Shown in pieces: positions 22,934-34,720 of a stretch of DNA of 64,000 nt (positions are counted from its first letter, which is position 1; every line of letters starts with the position of its first letter). This DNA is from Apricaphanius iberus (Eukaryota > Chordata > Actinopteri > Cyprinodontiformes > Aphaniidae). The stretch covers positions 2,542,001 through 2,606,000 of the forward strand of contig JAPXFQ010000075.1 in NCBI GenBank assembly GCA_028564705.1. Direction: 5' to 3'. The position numbers and the translations under genes are program-made. A model generated the notes under the pieces. That model was not told the DNA's origin. It saw only the letters and a program-made list of their open reading frames with translations, and did not search any database.

Positions 22934-23784
22934 TGGTCACTTTTAGGGTGTAAAGGCTTCTTAGGCCTGTGATCCAATTCTTTCTTTCTTTGATGTAAAA
23001 GGAAATATCTTTGTGGTTCCAATGATGAATGCTAATCAAGCATAAAATCATAACTAAACACACAGTAAACGCATTTGTCGAACCATTCAGAAAGTAAGAT
23101 AATGAGCAACTCACCCTTCAATACCAAATATTATTGACAGAATAGAGCCATCCTAAGCAATAACTGTCTTTTTACGTCCACAAGGGTCTTATTAATGTAC
23201 CTAAATAACATAGCTGGTCCAAAAGTAAACCATAACCCTAATTATGAACGTATTTTTCACAACGTTTTTATCATGACTACCTTTAACATGCTCAGTTTAG
23301 CCTAAAAATAATACAGCATAGTCCTTATTGGTGATGTTTATTAATCTGCTGGCAAACAACAAATTGGTGCATTACCACCACCAGCTGGTGTGGAATGTGG
23401 ATCAGAATTACCTCAAGGTTTTCTTTGACTGCCGATGTGTTAGCATCATCTTTGCTTGTGTTAGCTTCGATCTTGTTTTTATTAAGCCAAGCTCTAATGT
23501 CCATAACGTCCATTTTGGGATACAACCATATCAAAATATCTTCTTTATTGCTTCCAACTGCACCCTCTGTGTTTTGTAATTGGTCATTACATTGCATGTT
23601 TTTATTTAGCTGAATTCAACTTTTGTACAGTTGTGTGCAAATTACTTTTCAAGCTGCTGTTGTGTTCATTTATAGACTTTTGAAAAGTTGGTGTTGTCAA
23701 AGACTATATTTTTTCAAATCTTGGCCAGTTCACAGATCTTAAAGATATAAGATCAAGGATCTAGCTAGTCACTATACCCAGTAG
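22934..23784. other. Non-coding stretch, no gene seen
   Basis: Complementary overlapping reading frames of about 80-90 codons around 23325-23600 have no recognisable domain and no splice context. I regard them as chance. Confidence 0.35.
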
Positions 23785-24515
23785 TAATTGGGTGAGCGAT
23801 GGGGTACACCCTGAACACAGGGGACCATAAAGACTTACAGGACAGCCAGCCATGACACTCAAACATAAGGGCAATTTAGAGAGATCAATGAATTCAGCAG
23901 CTTTTGTTTGGACTGTGTAGAAAGCTGGAGTACCCGGAGAGAACCTAACCTGGCATAAGCCAGATCTATGTGTAGCCCCGCCCCTTGTCGAGCCTTTCAC
24001 ATTTCGATCTTGAATCTTTGCAGCAGAAACCGTCTGAAAGAGGGAGGGCCGTCTGGTAGAATACTTTGAGCTAACTGGAGGACGTGCAAGGTAGCACCCG
24101 GCCGGCACTGGCTTATACTTTAGTGTCAACCGGTGTGGCAATTTTTGTTTTACTTGTTTCACCTTTCACAAAGTGCTTCCCTTTGCTCATTTTCTAACAG
24201 AAAAATAGTATCCAGTTCCCCTACATCTGATTCAATAGCTGCTCTATTGGTCTATCTACAGGAGGGTCAACCAGCATGGCCATGTTTGTTTCATTTAGGT
24301 GGGCCCTTGATACTATAGTCAAGACTGAACTCCCGCCCCAAAGCAACATGCTGACAAACGATTGGCCCTGTCGAATATGGGTCGGAAGTCGGGCGATTCA
24401 GATTGGAGCGGTACAAGATGGATTCTCCTGAGTCTGGAAAACTCCAAATTTCGTGAGAATCCATATAAGGCCAAGATTCAAACCCAGGACCTTCCTACCA
24501 CAAGGGTGATCTAAC
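23785..24515 (-). repeat. SINE (GATG-tail family) split by a later insertion
   Basis: Minus-strand SINE sequence (reverse complement shows TTCAGGGTGTACCCC and GGTTCTCTCCGGGTACTC) occupies about 23785-23955. The SINE head (reverse complement AAGGTCCTGGGTTTGAATC) resumes at about 24465-24515. Compared with the copy at 6041-6408, the piece between is foreign. The inserted segment (about 23956-24460) begins near a small palindrome CTGGCATAAGCCAG. I could not place its ends or family exactly. Confidence 0.55.
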
Positions 24516-24753
24516 ATTTCATTTATATAATATTTTCAACGTTGCGAAGGTCTACAATATATAGATGTTAGTTTGAAACAACAGAACCTTCAATGGAGTT
24601 GTGCTTTTTTGTTGCTCTGTTTTATTTACCCTTGATAACTTTATTATTGACTGCTTAGTAGAGATTGTTGCTAGGATATCAGCCATTTACACTGAAGCTG
24701 CTTAATACATTTAGTGATGAAGAGAATCAGCTGAATTTAAAACAAGCACCATA

Positions 24754-24860
24754 ATGGGGAAGAAAGGGAGTTTAAGTGACTTTAAATGAGTCGTGGGGCT
24801 GGTCTGAGTATTTCTGAAACTGCAAATATGAAGATACACTTTGAAGTGTCCAACACAGGA
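24754..24860 (+). pseudogene. N-terminal scrap of a Tc1 transposase
   Basis: The plus-strand translation from ATGGGGAAGAAAGG gives MGKKGSLSDFK, a stop, then GAGLSISETANM. This resembles the start of a fish Tc1 transposase (helix-turn-helix with A-G-L-S-I-S-E-T-A). No catalytic part follows. It lies between a split SINE and a Penelope remnant. Confidence 0.45.
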
Positions 24861-25189
24861 TCTCATCAAGATTGGACAGTAAATGTCAAGTTTTGAAGAA
24901 GAAAAAAAACAACAGAAATGCTTTTAGATTCCCACCGACCACTATAACACAAAATTACTGGTCATCAGAATACCACAGCACCAAGCTAAAAAGGTTTCCA
25001 CAAAGGGAGGAGGAAAGGACCAAAGACACAAATGTATCAAGAGTGAACTTTAAGCTTTCCAAATGGGAGTTTAGGAATTCCAGTAAACTATCAACTCTGG
25101 TTAGTGAGAGGATAAGAAGAGGTGAAATAAAATAACTGTCCTCATTGTCGCTGGAGTGTCTGAGAAACTATGACGTTTTTTGTTTTGTT

Positions 25190-25610
25190 TTCTAAACACA
25201 ATATTCCAGTGCATTTTAAACCTGAAACCACTCTTGGACAAAAACTAGCTGACCTCACAGACAAAGCACCCAAACACGGGGCCAGTGGTATGGTATATGC
25301 AGTCCAGTGTAGCAGACTGTTCAGACCTGTAGATTAGAGAAACAAAAGAGCTACACATGATGATATTGCAACACAGAAGAGCAAACTCAAAAGGTCAAAA
25401 GTCTACAGTCTAGCTCCATCTTGAGGACAAAGGGTAGTCCTTTTAAGACAATAATGCTCATATTTTGGACCGAGAAGACAGCTGGTTTGAGAGAGAGGTA
25501 AGGGAAGCAATCTACAGTATGTAAAACATGAAAAACCAGCCTTGAACAGACGAGATGGCTTAAGATTCCAATCTTTACTCTCTCCTACTGTCTAGTGCAG
25601 CTAGATTGTA
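25190..25610 (+). pseudogene. Penelope-like retroelement remnant (RT to endonuclease end)
   Basis: The translation shows VHFKPETTLGQKLADLTDK and then VYAVQCS, the linker leading into the GIY-YIG endonuclease of Penelope-like elements. It then breaks up by stops and shifts into pieces such as the counterpart of LDREDRWFERGV near 25467 and KPALNRRDGL near 25535. It is a 5'-truncated, decayed copy. A second Penelope fragment is at 54868-55290. Confidence 0.65.
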
Positions 25611-25731
25611 GCTCATCAAGATTGTTAGTGGCGACAATCCTCTCAGTGAATTGAATAGAGGCTAGGTCTAGGGGGTCATGTGACTCTGTTGGTCTCATTA
25701 GAAATAATCAATGGTTTCTATTGTCCTATTG

Positions 25732-27972
25732 CAGTGGTCGTCAACCTGTCGATCGCGGAAAAATAAATAAAAAAAATATCCAGAAATTCATTCTTGGATT
25801 GATCAATGTTTGGTTTTGAAAGTGTTTGTCTCTAAATCCTAAATTGTGTCACTTATTGGCTGTCGCGCCACTAAATGACCAATAAGATAAGATAAGGGGA
25901 GAGTGCCCTAACGTTTACTGTCGCAAATATCACGTCACCCCGGTGACACCAGCGACTGGTTGACACCGGTGGGTGACACAGTTAGCTAGCATGGCGGTGT
26001 GTATGCTTTGCCACCAAAAACAGGAGCTGTCTAAGCGAGGAAATTTAGAGCGGCACCACAACCACCAGAAATTTAAAGACATTTTTCCACCAAAGAGCTC
26101 AATCCGCGCCAAGAAAGTTCAAGAGCCGAAATCGGAGTTAAAGACTCAGCAGTCGCTTTTCTCAACGCCCGCTTCTTTAAGTAAGGCTGCAACGGAAGCA
26201 TCATTCCGTGTTAGCCACATTTTGGCTAAACACAAGAAGCCATTTACGGACGGAGATTTGTTTAAGGAAGCGATGACGGTGACGGCAGAGATCGTTTGCA
26301 GACCGTTTACCGCTGGGTCCCGCAACAGTGAAAAGGAAGGGTTGAGTTACTGTCAGAGGATGTGGATCAACAGGTTTTAAAAGACTTGTCGCTCTGCAAT
26401 TATTTTTCTCTGCAGTTTGATGAATCGCTGGATGTAATGGCCACAGCTCAGCTTGTCGTGTATGTCAGAATGGCTTTCCAGGATCGTACAACTAAAGATG
26501 AGTTCCTCACTCTTCTCTATTTAAAGCAGAGAACAAGAGGTGAGGATATTTACAATTTTTTTAAAGACTATATCCTTGAAAAAAAACATTCCCATTAATA
26601 AACTGGTGGCAATTGTAACAGATGGGGCTCCTGCAATGTGCGGTTTGCGCACTGGTTTCATAGCACTGTGTCGTAATGATCCGGACTTTCCCGACTTCAT
26701 TAATTATCACTGTGTGATTCGACAACAAGCCCTGGCTGGCAAAGTTGTGGACTTTTCTCACGTTATGAAATTGGTGGTGAAAGCGCTTCAGCGTCGCTTA
26801 CTCAAGGCGTTATTAGATGAGCTTGACTGGAGAGCTACTTCTCCACGCTGATGTCCGGTGGCTGAGTCGCGGCAAAGCGCTGCAGCGTTCTGTTGACCTG
26901 CTGCCTGAAATAAAAATGTTTCTGTCAACAAGGAACGAGGATCACGAGGAACTATCAGATGATGCGTGGCTACTGGACCTGGGGTTTCTGACTGACCTAA
27001 CAGCAAAACTGAACTCACTCAACTGCGAGCTCCAGGGAAGAGACCGACACCTGCCCAATATGATAAGCGCTGTGAATGCGTTCAAGGCCGAGCTCAGTAT
27101 CTGGACCGCACATCTCCAGAAGGGGAGGCTGACACACTTTCCCAACCTGGAGAAAATGTCACAATGCATAAAAAAACCACCATGATTTTTGCCTTGAGCA
27201 GTACAGTGTGTACCTGGACAAACTGGCCGCAGAATTCAGTCGTTGTCTTCTCGAGTTAGACAGCATGGAAGACCTTGCCGCATTTGTCTCAAATCCATTT
27301 CTGCCTTTTAATATACAGGAGGTAGCAGCCAAATTCCAGCAGGTATTTCCTTTGTCATGTGGAATTGACATGGAAATGGTTGATTTGCAGAATGATGTGG
27401 AGCTGAAAGCCAGATCAAGGGGCAGTGACTTTTGGGGACTTGTCAGCAAACAAGAGTTTCCTCTCCTCAGTACATGTGCATAAAAAATTAAAGCCTGCTT
27501 TGGATCTACGTACCTCTGTGAAATGGCATTTTCACAGATGAAAATAATCAAATCAAAGTACAGGAGCCGACTTAGTGATGGACACCTCACAGACCGCCTC
27601 AGACTGGCTGTTTGTAGGTGGTTAATGTGTGATCTGCTTACTGCAAGTGTATTTTCCTTTTCTTTATTACTACTAACAAATGATTTCCTCACATGGGAAA
27701 TGGGTCACAAGCTTCTGTTTGTTGTGACATTCTGAATATAAGAGTTTAGGAATATAAGCTGTGATGTGAAATTATAGACAAACAATGTCAGTGTTACAGT
27801 GTGTTCTTGGTCAAATCTCTTTGAAAGCTGGACCAAAGCGTTTGATGCATGTTAATTACAATCAGGCTGAGTAAAAAGCCTTAAATTGCAAGCGTTACCT
27901 CGACAGTGTTTTTTACTCATTTCAGTTGGTAGATCTTATGTCACTTGGGCTTAAAAAGGTTGGTTATCACTT
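25732..27972 (+). mobile_element. hAT transposon with perfect 8-bp target duplication
   Basis: TCCTATTG flanks the element at 25724-25731 and 27973-27980. The left end CAGTGGTCGTCAACC and reverse-complemented right end AAGTGATAACCAACC are imperfect inverted repeats of the CAGxGGT..CAACC type seen in Charlie-like hATs. It contains one decayed transposase gene on the plus strand. Size (2241 bp) and gene order suggest an autonomous element that died in place, not a deletion product. Confidence 0.88.
25991..27735 (+). pseudogene. hAT transposase pseudogene (GTF2IRD2/ZBED5-like family)
   Basis: The likely start is ATG at 25991. The N-terminus has a BED-like finger: CMLC followed by NLERHHNH. Next come LSLCNYFSLQFDES (hAT catalytic region), VTDGAPAMCG with the second Asp, DVRWLSRGKAL, and the C-terminal dimerisation block YLCEMAFSQMKIIKSKYRSR. 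The frame changes near 26340, 26580 (A8 tract), 26820 and 27170, and a stop interrupts at 27481-27483. Every conserved block remains, so decay is by small indels only. I recall this domain order from hAT-derived proteins annotated as GTF2IRD2-like or SCAND3-like. Confidence 0.85.
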
Positions 27973-28017
27973 TCCTATTGGTATGATTGTTTCTGAATTA
28001 ACCTTATATGACTGATA

Positions 28018-29153
28018 CTGCACTGAAAAAAAAGGTTTACAATTTGTACTTCAATTTACTTGATTGCATTGTGTACATCGGTTCCACTTGATCAGAATAA
28101 ATAAATCTGACATAATTTACCCTCTCACTCCTAAATAATAGATGCTAGCAATTCAAAGTATTTTATTTTCATGAGATGGTTTAAACATATGTTGAATTAA
28201 TATATTTATTGGTTGCCATAGCATGAATTCATTACATAATGTAGTCATGTCATTTTTAGGTCCTTACAACAACATTTTCAATTTGAACAGCGATTTTTTT
28301 TTTTCTTTTCACTTTTGTTCAGTGGTGTTGTGTAATGTGACCACAAGCTGAAAATCCCCAGGCCGGGTTTCAATCTCAGATCTCCTAGTTGAGAGGTACC
28401 AATTGGCACAACCCTATACACCAATGCTGCCACACTTTTTTCAAACACCACAAATGGTTTAAATCACATAGGTTTTCAATATTTCTGGTGTGGTTCAGAC
28501 GTTCTCACTGTTTCTTTGATATTACAAGAAAATTAAGTTTAGTAACAGGTGTTTTTAAGATGAGACAGCTTAATAATTGTCAGTTAATGCTGCAGCAAAA
28601 TCTTCAATTTTAATCTTTAAAAAAAAGAGGCAATGTTTTCCAATCTAATGGTTTAAAGCTTTATTTATTTAATTTGGGAATACTTCATAATATTGGGCTT
28701 GAAGAAATAGCCAAAATGGGAATAGTGAAACAAAGTTCTTGTATTTTTTCACGGTTTTGTGGCCACAATAGCCTTTTTTTTTTTTACAGTGCATGGTATA
28801 TTGAGGCTCGAAAATGTGCAGCAGCGGAATGAGACTCGACCCCAGTACAAAACCTGGGCCTTTGTTCACTGAGCACCTGCACTAACCACTTTGCTACACG
28901 ATGACTCAGAAATTTCATATTTAAATGCGAAATATCGATTTCCACTCTTAACTAAACACGATGATAATGGCTTCAGTAATAAAAGTCCTTCACTTTCCAC
29001 CAATGCAAGAAAAAAGTGTAAATGTATTATTGATAACTACTTGAATTGTACTTAATTAAATCATGTAAGATAAACATGTATAGATTTTGTAGCATTTAGT
29101 CGATGTGTTTCTGTAAATTCAAAGACCTGCCAATTCCCTGTTTTTCAGTGTAC
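28018..29153. repeat. Repeat block bounded by CACTGAAAAA-type ends, with tRNA-like heads
   Basis: CTGCACTGAAAAAAAAGG near 28018 faces TTTTTCAGTGTA near 29142-29153, a possible inverted terminus pair. Inside, two tRNA-like heads read on the minus strand: 28440-28355 and 28905-28810 (GTGTAGCAAAGTGGTTAGTG ... GGGTCGAGTCTC). They have A- and B-box-like motifs but no credible folding as a functional tRNA. It is either a chain of old SINEs or a composite element. Confidence 0.45.
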
Positions 29154-29803
29154 CTGCACTAACCACTTCGCTACACAATAACTCTAAAATCTTTTGTTTT
29201 ATTTGATTTAAATTAAAGATCTTCCTAAAAGATTTATTTGTCCAACTAAGTTTTTTCCTCAGGATGAGGTAAAGAATCCGAAATTTCATGAATTCGAGAA
29301 TTCATCATTCATTTCATTACTAATTATTAAAACAGTGGCAATAGGACTTGCAGCTGGACAGTGACCTGAGGCTTCGGCTCCCACATCTTCTTTTCTTAGT
29401 TATAAAATATTTTTTTGTCATTAGCCAACAGACTCTTTTTCTTTGTGGATTTTTTGGGACTGTTGGCACACTATGTTCTGGTGCAATACTGCTGCTACTG
29501 GCTTGGAGTGTGGTCTAGATTAGGGGAGAGCACTAACCTATCCAACCACATTTTGTTGTGTTTTTTTGAACATATGACTTCATTTCAGGTGTTAACTAAA
29601 CATGATTATACTGGCTTCAGTAATATAATTCGCTTTTAAACAATTACAAAAAATTGTGTAAATTCAGTATTGTTGGTAATTACTCCAATTGTACTTGATG
29701 AAATCATGTAAATAGGAGAAAGATGCATAGTCTGTGCAGCATTATGTAGCATGATTTGTTTCTGCATATTCAAATACCTGCCAATTCCCTTTTTTTAGTG
29801 TAA
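28952..29803 (+). repeat. Direct repeat, two units of about 205 bp
   Basis: Unit 1 (28952-29153) and unit 2 (29587-29803) share TTAACTAAACA, TGGCTTCAGTAAT, AATTGTACTT, ATCATGTAA and CTGCCAATTCCCT in the same order. Between them, 29155-29200 repeats part of the minus-strand tRNA-like head seen at 28870-28905. This indicates duplication of a larger block. Confidence 0.6.
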
Positions 29804-32800
29804 CAACCAAGTTTCCAAGCATTTTGGATGAAAGGTGAAACCTCTTTAAGTTAACTTGGAGAAGTTGAGCTATTTTTTAACTATTTGACTCTTTTAACTT
29901 TGACTTTTTTGATAACTTTTTTTCCTGGGTATTTTTGTTGTCAAAATCTATAGCTGAATAATGAAATTATGGTACATTTGGTATTCAGACTGGTTTTCAG
30001 TTTCACTATTCACAGTATCACTATGAAAATCAAGTTGAAATATTTACGAGTAATGACCTTATAGACTAAAATCCAGTACGAAAGGATGCTTTAATGCCTT
30101 CAACTTCAATCATCTATCATTTAAAGCAGATTTGATTCCTCTTAAAGGAGCAGGGGGCTGATTCCTAAAACAAATTACATTCATGTTCAGTTTTGTTATT
30201 GTATTGGGTAATGAAGCGTTTTAAACTAAGTAAAATGAGCCCACCCATGTGCAATCCCATTATCTTGAACAGCCTGTGTGCTGCAAAATGGTCTGCGATT
30301 CGGTGGCCGAATTTCCCACACTTACACGCGGAAGTAACGTCAATCTATAATTCTTGTGCGTTCTCGATTTAACAGGAAGAAGGAAGAGAAAGAACCCGGA
30401 CTTCAGACGCGGCCTATTAAACACTATTACTCACTTCGTCGCTAGACATGTTGCTTGTTGTTGTACAGCTGTCGATGTGTGCAATGTGCTGTGGCCTGCG
30501 GTGGCAGTTACTCGCAGTGCCGGCAGCGGCAATCGCGAGTTTCATTTCTTCAATCCGGCCCTCCTCTCCTTTAATACATTTTAGGTGTTTTACCAGGACA
30601 TACTTTAGTTCATTTCCCATTAGACCAAGAAAAGGCACTTGTAATCAAGCAAACAAAACTAGGACAAGGAAGGATCAGTGAAGCATTTAGTCAGAACCAC
30701 CATTTCCAAGCTCTTATAAAATAGGTAGTTAGGTCTTTCTGAAATCCATCCAGGGTGATTGGATGAGGTCTAAGATTACACCAAACACTTACCTTTTTTG
30801 TCCTTTTTTGTCATCTTTCTCTTTCTTCCTTTCTTCTGTGAAGGCGACACACTGCATGCTCAAAATTAATAAGCAGATTCTGTTTCCTTTTCTCTCAAAA
30901 AAAAAATCACAGTGAAAGCAGCAAGGTCACACCTTCAATGTTTCACTCAAAGCATCAATATCAAGTTTCCATTGAAAATGAAAACATTTGCATTTGACCC
31001 AAGTTTGAAAAATATGTTTAGCATTAATTTGGACTTGTATGCTGTGAAAGTCCAATTATCCACTGCTGTCGATTCCAGGTACTAAGGATTTTCTCTGAAT
31101 TCAAAGTTCCTTAACAGCATCATGTTGATTATTCTGCATTGAAGGAGTAATAACTCCCTTACATTTACCACGTAACTGTTTCCAATCAAGCATATTCATC
31201 TCTATGAATGTCTTGTTTTTAATGAAAAAAAGTACAAAAAAGTTTAAGGCCATGCCTTAGCATCTCAGTTGGATCAATCCATGGACTTTAACTATGCCAA
31301 CAGTTAGCATTGGGCTTGCTGGCGTGCTTTGAATCATTTTCATGGAAGCAATTCAAGTCTTCCTACGCTTAAAGATCAGCTGTTGGCCAGAAATGTTGCA
31401 TCGGGATTTTCTGCTAAAGAGCAGATGTCATGGTTGTGTCAGTTGCAACAAAGCATCCGGATCCCGAAGCAGCAACGAAGCCTCATACTGTCTCACTACC
31501 ACAATCAGGTTTGTTCTTTCCGTTACACTGACAGAGGCGAGGCTGCCGGACACTGGCGCCACCGGGCCCTCTGACCACCACCAGTAGGCAATGGGTGAAG
31601 TGTCTTGCCCAAGGACACAACGACTGAGACCGTCTGAGCATTAGATGGATCAGCAATGATTTAACCCATGGACCCTTTGTTACAGATGCCACTTTTGCAC
31701 ATTGGCTTTTCTGTTGTTAAATTATAAATGCTGGCCCTAAATGAAGCAACAAAGGCCTGTTGTGCTTTCAGGGGATTTTATGAGCTCCTGGATGAGTTGT
31801 CAATGTTCTCTTGGAGTTTTTTCATAGACGCCATTGGAGTTACAACATGGTTCAATTAATTTAATCTACAGTATTTGTTGCTAATTAGTCTGACTGTGGT
31901 TCACTGGACCCCATTAGGTCTGATTCTTTTTCTAAAAATAGGAATCAAAAGAAAATTCTGATAAACATTTTTTTGTAGAATTTTACTGTATATTATATTG
32001 ATTGATATTTGAGTTTCGAGACTTCTTGTTGCACTCCTTCCCCCGGAGATGTCTGTCTTATCGATGTATGAGGTTATAAAAGCAACACGAAGCAATCTTA
32101 TTTAAATTTTTTGCTATTTGTAACCGTCTCTGTCACAATCAACCCATCAAAGTCATAAAGACCCCTGTGTGGACGTGTGTGGGCAGCTGACACCTGAGTG
32201 TCAGCCTTCCGTGGAAGATGATGATCTTTAAAATGTTGAGCGCTGTAGGGAAGCTCCACCTGTACCTTTTTTTTTACCACACACACACACACACCAACCA
32301 AAACAGAGCCTTTTTTTCACTTTATGTAATTAAGTCTGGAATAATTGCTCAGAGGTTCCTCTCTCTCCGTCTCGTCTTGACTTTTTATTTGACAGACAAA
32401 TGTAATTAAAAAAGAAGGGAGGGAAAGAGAGAGAGAGAGAAAGAGCTTTCCTGAGGTTTGATCGTTGTCTCCATCCTCTAATGGAGAACTCAGACCTGCC
32501 GTCTATCATCGACAGCATGAAGGAGACGTGTGGGGTGAGCCATGGAGATGGAGAGATCCATCACTGAGAACAGGGGAACAAAAGATAAAGACATTAGCTG
32601 GTTGAGGTGGATTGAACATAAAGCAGTTGGAGAAAATCCAAAGAAGTGGAGAAATGCATCACAACAGAAAGAGTCTGAATTAGATTTTACTTGTAAGTTA
32701 AGTCTTAACCTAGAGAGTTTCAAAGTGACAGTGGGGAAGATATATTATTGTGCATAAGAAACAAAGAAATGACTGCTGCGCTAAGTAACCAAATGGTTAA

Positions 32801-32845
32801 GGAAAATACTAAATTATCCAGTTGCATGGCAGCACGCGGATTTAA
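29804..32845. other. Non-coding stretch with one SINE fragment
   Basis: No exon recognised. A GC-richer part (about 30300-30580) has overlapping frames on both strands without domains. A GA-rich microsatellite lies at about 32424-32443. The V-SINE fragment at 31520-31690 is listed separately. Confidence 0.35.
31520..31690 (-). repeat. V-SINE-like fragment, minus strand
   Basis: The reverse complement contains GTGTCCTTGGGCAAGACAC followed by TTCACCCATTGCC, as in the copy at 8627-8930. Head and tail are incomplete. Confidence 0.65.
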
Positions 32846-33894
32846 AGGGGCTGTATTATGCTATTTTATAGCTTTCATCTTCTGGGATAGACATATATAT
32901 ATGATGAAAAGTTACTGTTAGTGTTATACAGTATTAATTCGTCCTGAAATTTAACTTGTATCCTGTATGTAATGTTAGACCATGAAGTGAAACGGTTTGT
33001 TTCTCTATAAACCGGCTTCCTGCACCCCAACGCTACGCTACACTCCCCCTCTCTGCTGCACTTCAGATCACATTGAAAAACAAACAGTGCTAAGCTTCAT
33101 CACAAACAGTATTCTCACAAGAATGTGAAAATCACGGAGCAACACAATGAAACTTATATTAAGTTTCATTGTGTTGTTATATTAAGGGCTCAGACATTTG
33201 GTTTATTTTTTTCGTTGTAAAAACTGTAGTCAATAAAGCCTATCTCAGTTGCTAAACTCCAGGCTTTAGACAGAGCCCAAACCAACATAGCTGAGTCCAC
33301 TAAGCAAATCTTTCCAGCCCAGTATATAAAAAGCCATGGGTGTTGTTTTTACCCGCTTATTGAACATTCTGAGATGTTACAGATCAATTAATTAACCAAA
33401 CAATGCTTTTATAAGATCACATAAGCAGCTTGATAAATGGCTAACCCACATTAGCATTAGCATGTAGCCAGTTACTTCTCTGTCCATCAGGCGTCTTTAT
33501 TCTTTGATCCAGCTGCTGTTCTTTAGGAATGTAGAATAAAATACTGTAATCCATGCAGCCAAACGGGCGTTTTCACAGAGAAAGTAAGAAATTCAAGAAA
33601 AAAATGTTTGAAGCTGCCAAAAACCAAAGCTGCCATGAGGGGTAAGCCGCTCTGCCTGCAGGGGCGGTGCAGACACCTCTAGCACTCAACTTTTAACCAG
33701 TGATGTCACTAGTTGAACACTCAGTCGTTTTCTAGGATAGGGAGGGGCAGCTGCTCAGAGGGCAGAATTCAGGAGGATTACTCAGACATGCGTGATTTAA
33801 GCTAAAAACCACTCTGGTGGGGTTTGTAATGAGAAAATTGCATTACCAGATGGTAGAAAACTCCAAAAACTTCATTTTGCGTGATATAGGCCCT
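32846..33894. mobile_element. Non-autonomous DNA transposon with TTAA target
   Basis: TTAA lies at both edges (32842-32845 and 33895-33898). The ends are inverted: AGGGGCTGTATTATGC on the left and AGGGCCTATATCACGC as the reverse complement of the right. A TTAA duplication fits piggyBac- or Kolobok-type elements. No transposase frame is present. GC-rich patches near 33010 and 33640 are internal. Confidence 0.65.
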
Positions 33895-34479
33895 TTAAGT
33901 GTCTTTGAATGTAGAATGGTTGTTCATTCCAGATAGGCTGACCTAAATAAAGCCCTTACATGGGCTCCCTGCAGATCGGACAATAGACTTTATATGTAGA
34001 CTTTCAAAATTTATGTTAGTTTATATGTCACTGAATGGCTTAGTGCCAAAATACATTAGTAAAGGCAATTGTCTTTGTGCAGCACACTTTCAGTAACAGG
34101 GTAATTCAAGGTGCTTCAAATGATTTGGTGATAAAGACATAATTAAGGTTTAAAAAACATAGAATACAACATTAGAAAAAGTTAAAACAGCAATTAAGAA
34201 AAGCATGAAATGCAACCTTAGAGTAACCCAAAGCGCAAAGCACAAAGAATTATTTGAGAACATTACTCAAAGCCAGCTGTAAGGGTCGTATTCACTGATA
34301 ATCTATGAAATAATTATTCTTTTTAACTCTGAGTTGCATAACCATGCTGCATGTGAAAATTTTCTCTAGTCCTCATTACCTGCACTAGCTGCTAAAGGCA
34401 ATTGCAAAAACCAGCGAGTCAAAAAACATCTCTTCTAAATCAGAGAAAATTACATTAAAAATCCTGACCTTGCCAACTT

Positions 34480-34720
34480 TGGCTTGCAACTGTGAAAGCT
34501 AACTGTTAGCAACTCCACAACATGGCGAAACACGTTCAGGCTAGTTGTATTTGTGGCGATAACGCATCAAATTTGTTTGTTTTACCCAAAAACGGAAGAG
34601 CTTAAAAGGAAACGAATGGAATGTAGCTTTGGAACACAATCAGCAAAGTACGACACCAAGTGGAAAAGCTTAAAAAAACATTAGAAAAAATACAGGAAAA
34701 AAATTAGAGTTAAGGCAGCT
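34480..34720 (+). other. Decayed possible coding repeat (MAKHVQA start)
   Basis: CAACTCCACAACATGGCG precedes a frame beginning MAKHVQASCICGDNASNLF and continuing as VLPKNGRA before a stop. The neighbouring frame then gives KRKRMECSFGTQSAKYDTK. An inverted relative with MAEHVQARDICG lies at 36800-37057. The C-x2-C and LPK pattern faintly recalls a THAP-type finger, but this is weak. Confidence 0.3.

Noticed and set aside
23761..24162. 133-codon minus-strand frame
   Set aside because: It runs through a minus-strand SINE and the foreign insert, so it has no single origin.
30354..30681. Possible first exon near 30350-30640
   Set aside because: GC-richer with frames on both strands, but no domain, conserved-looking peptide or clear splice donor.
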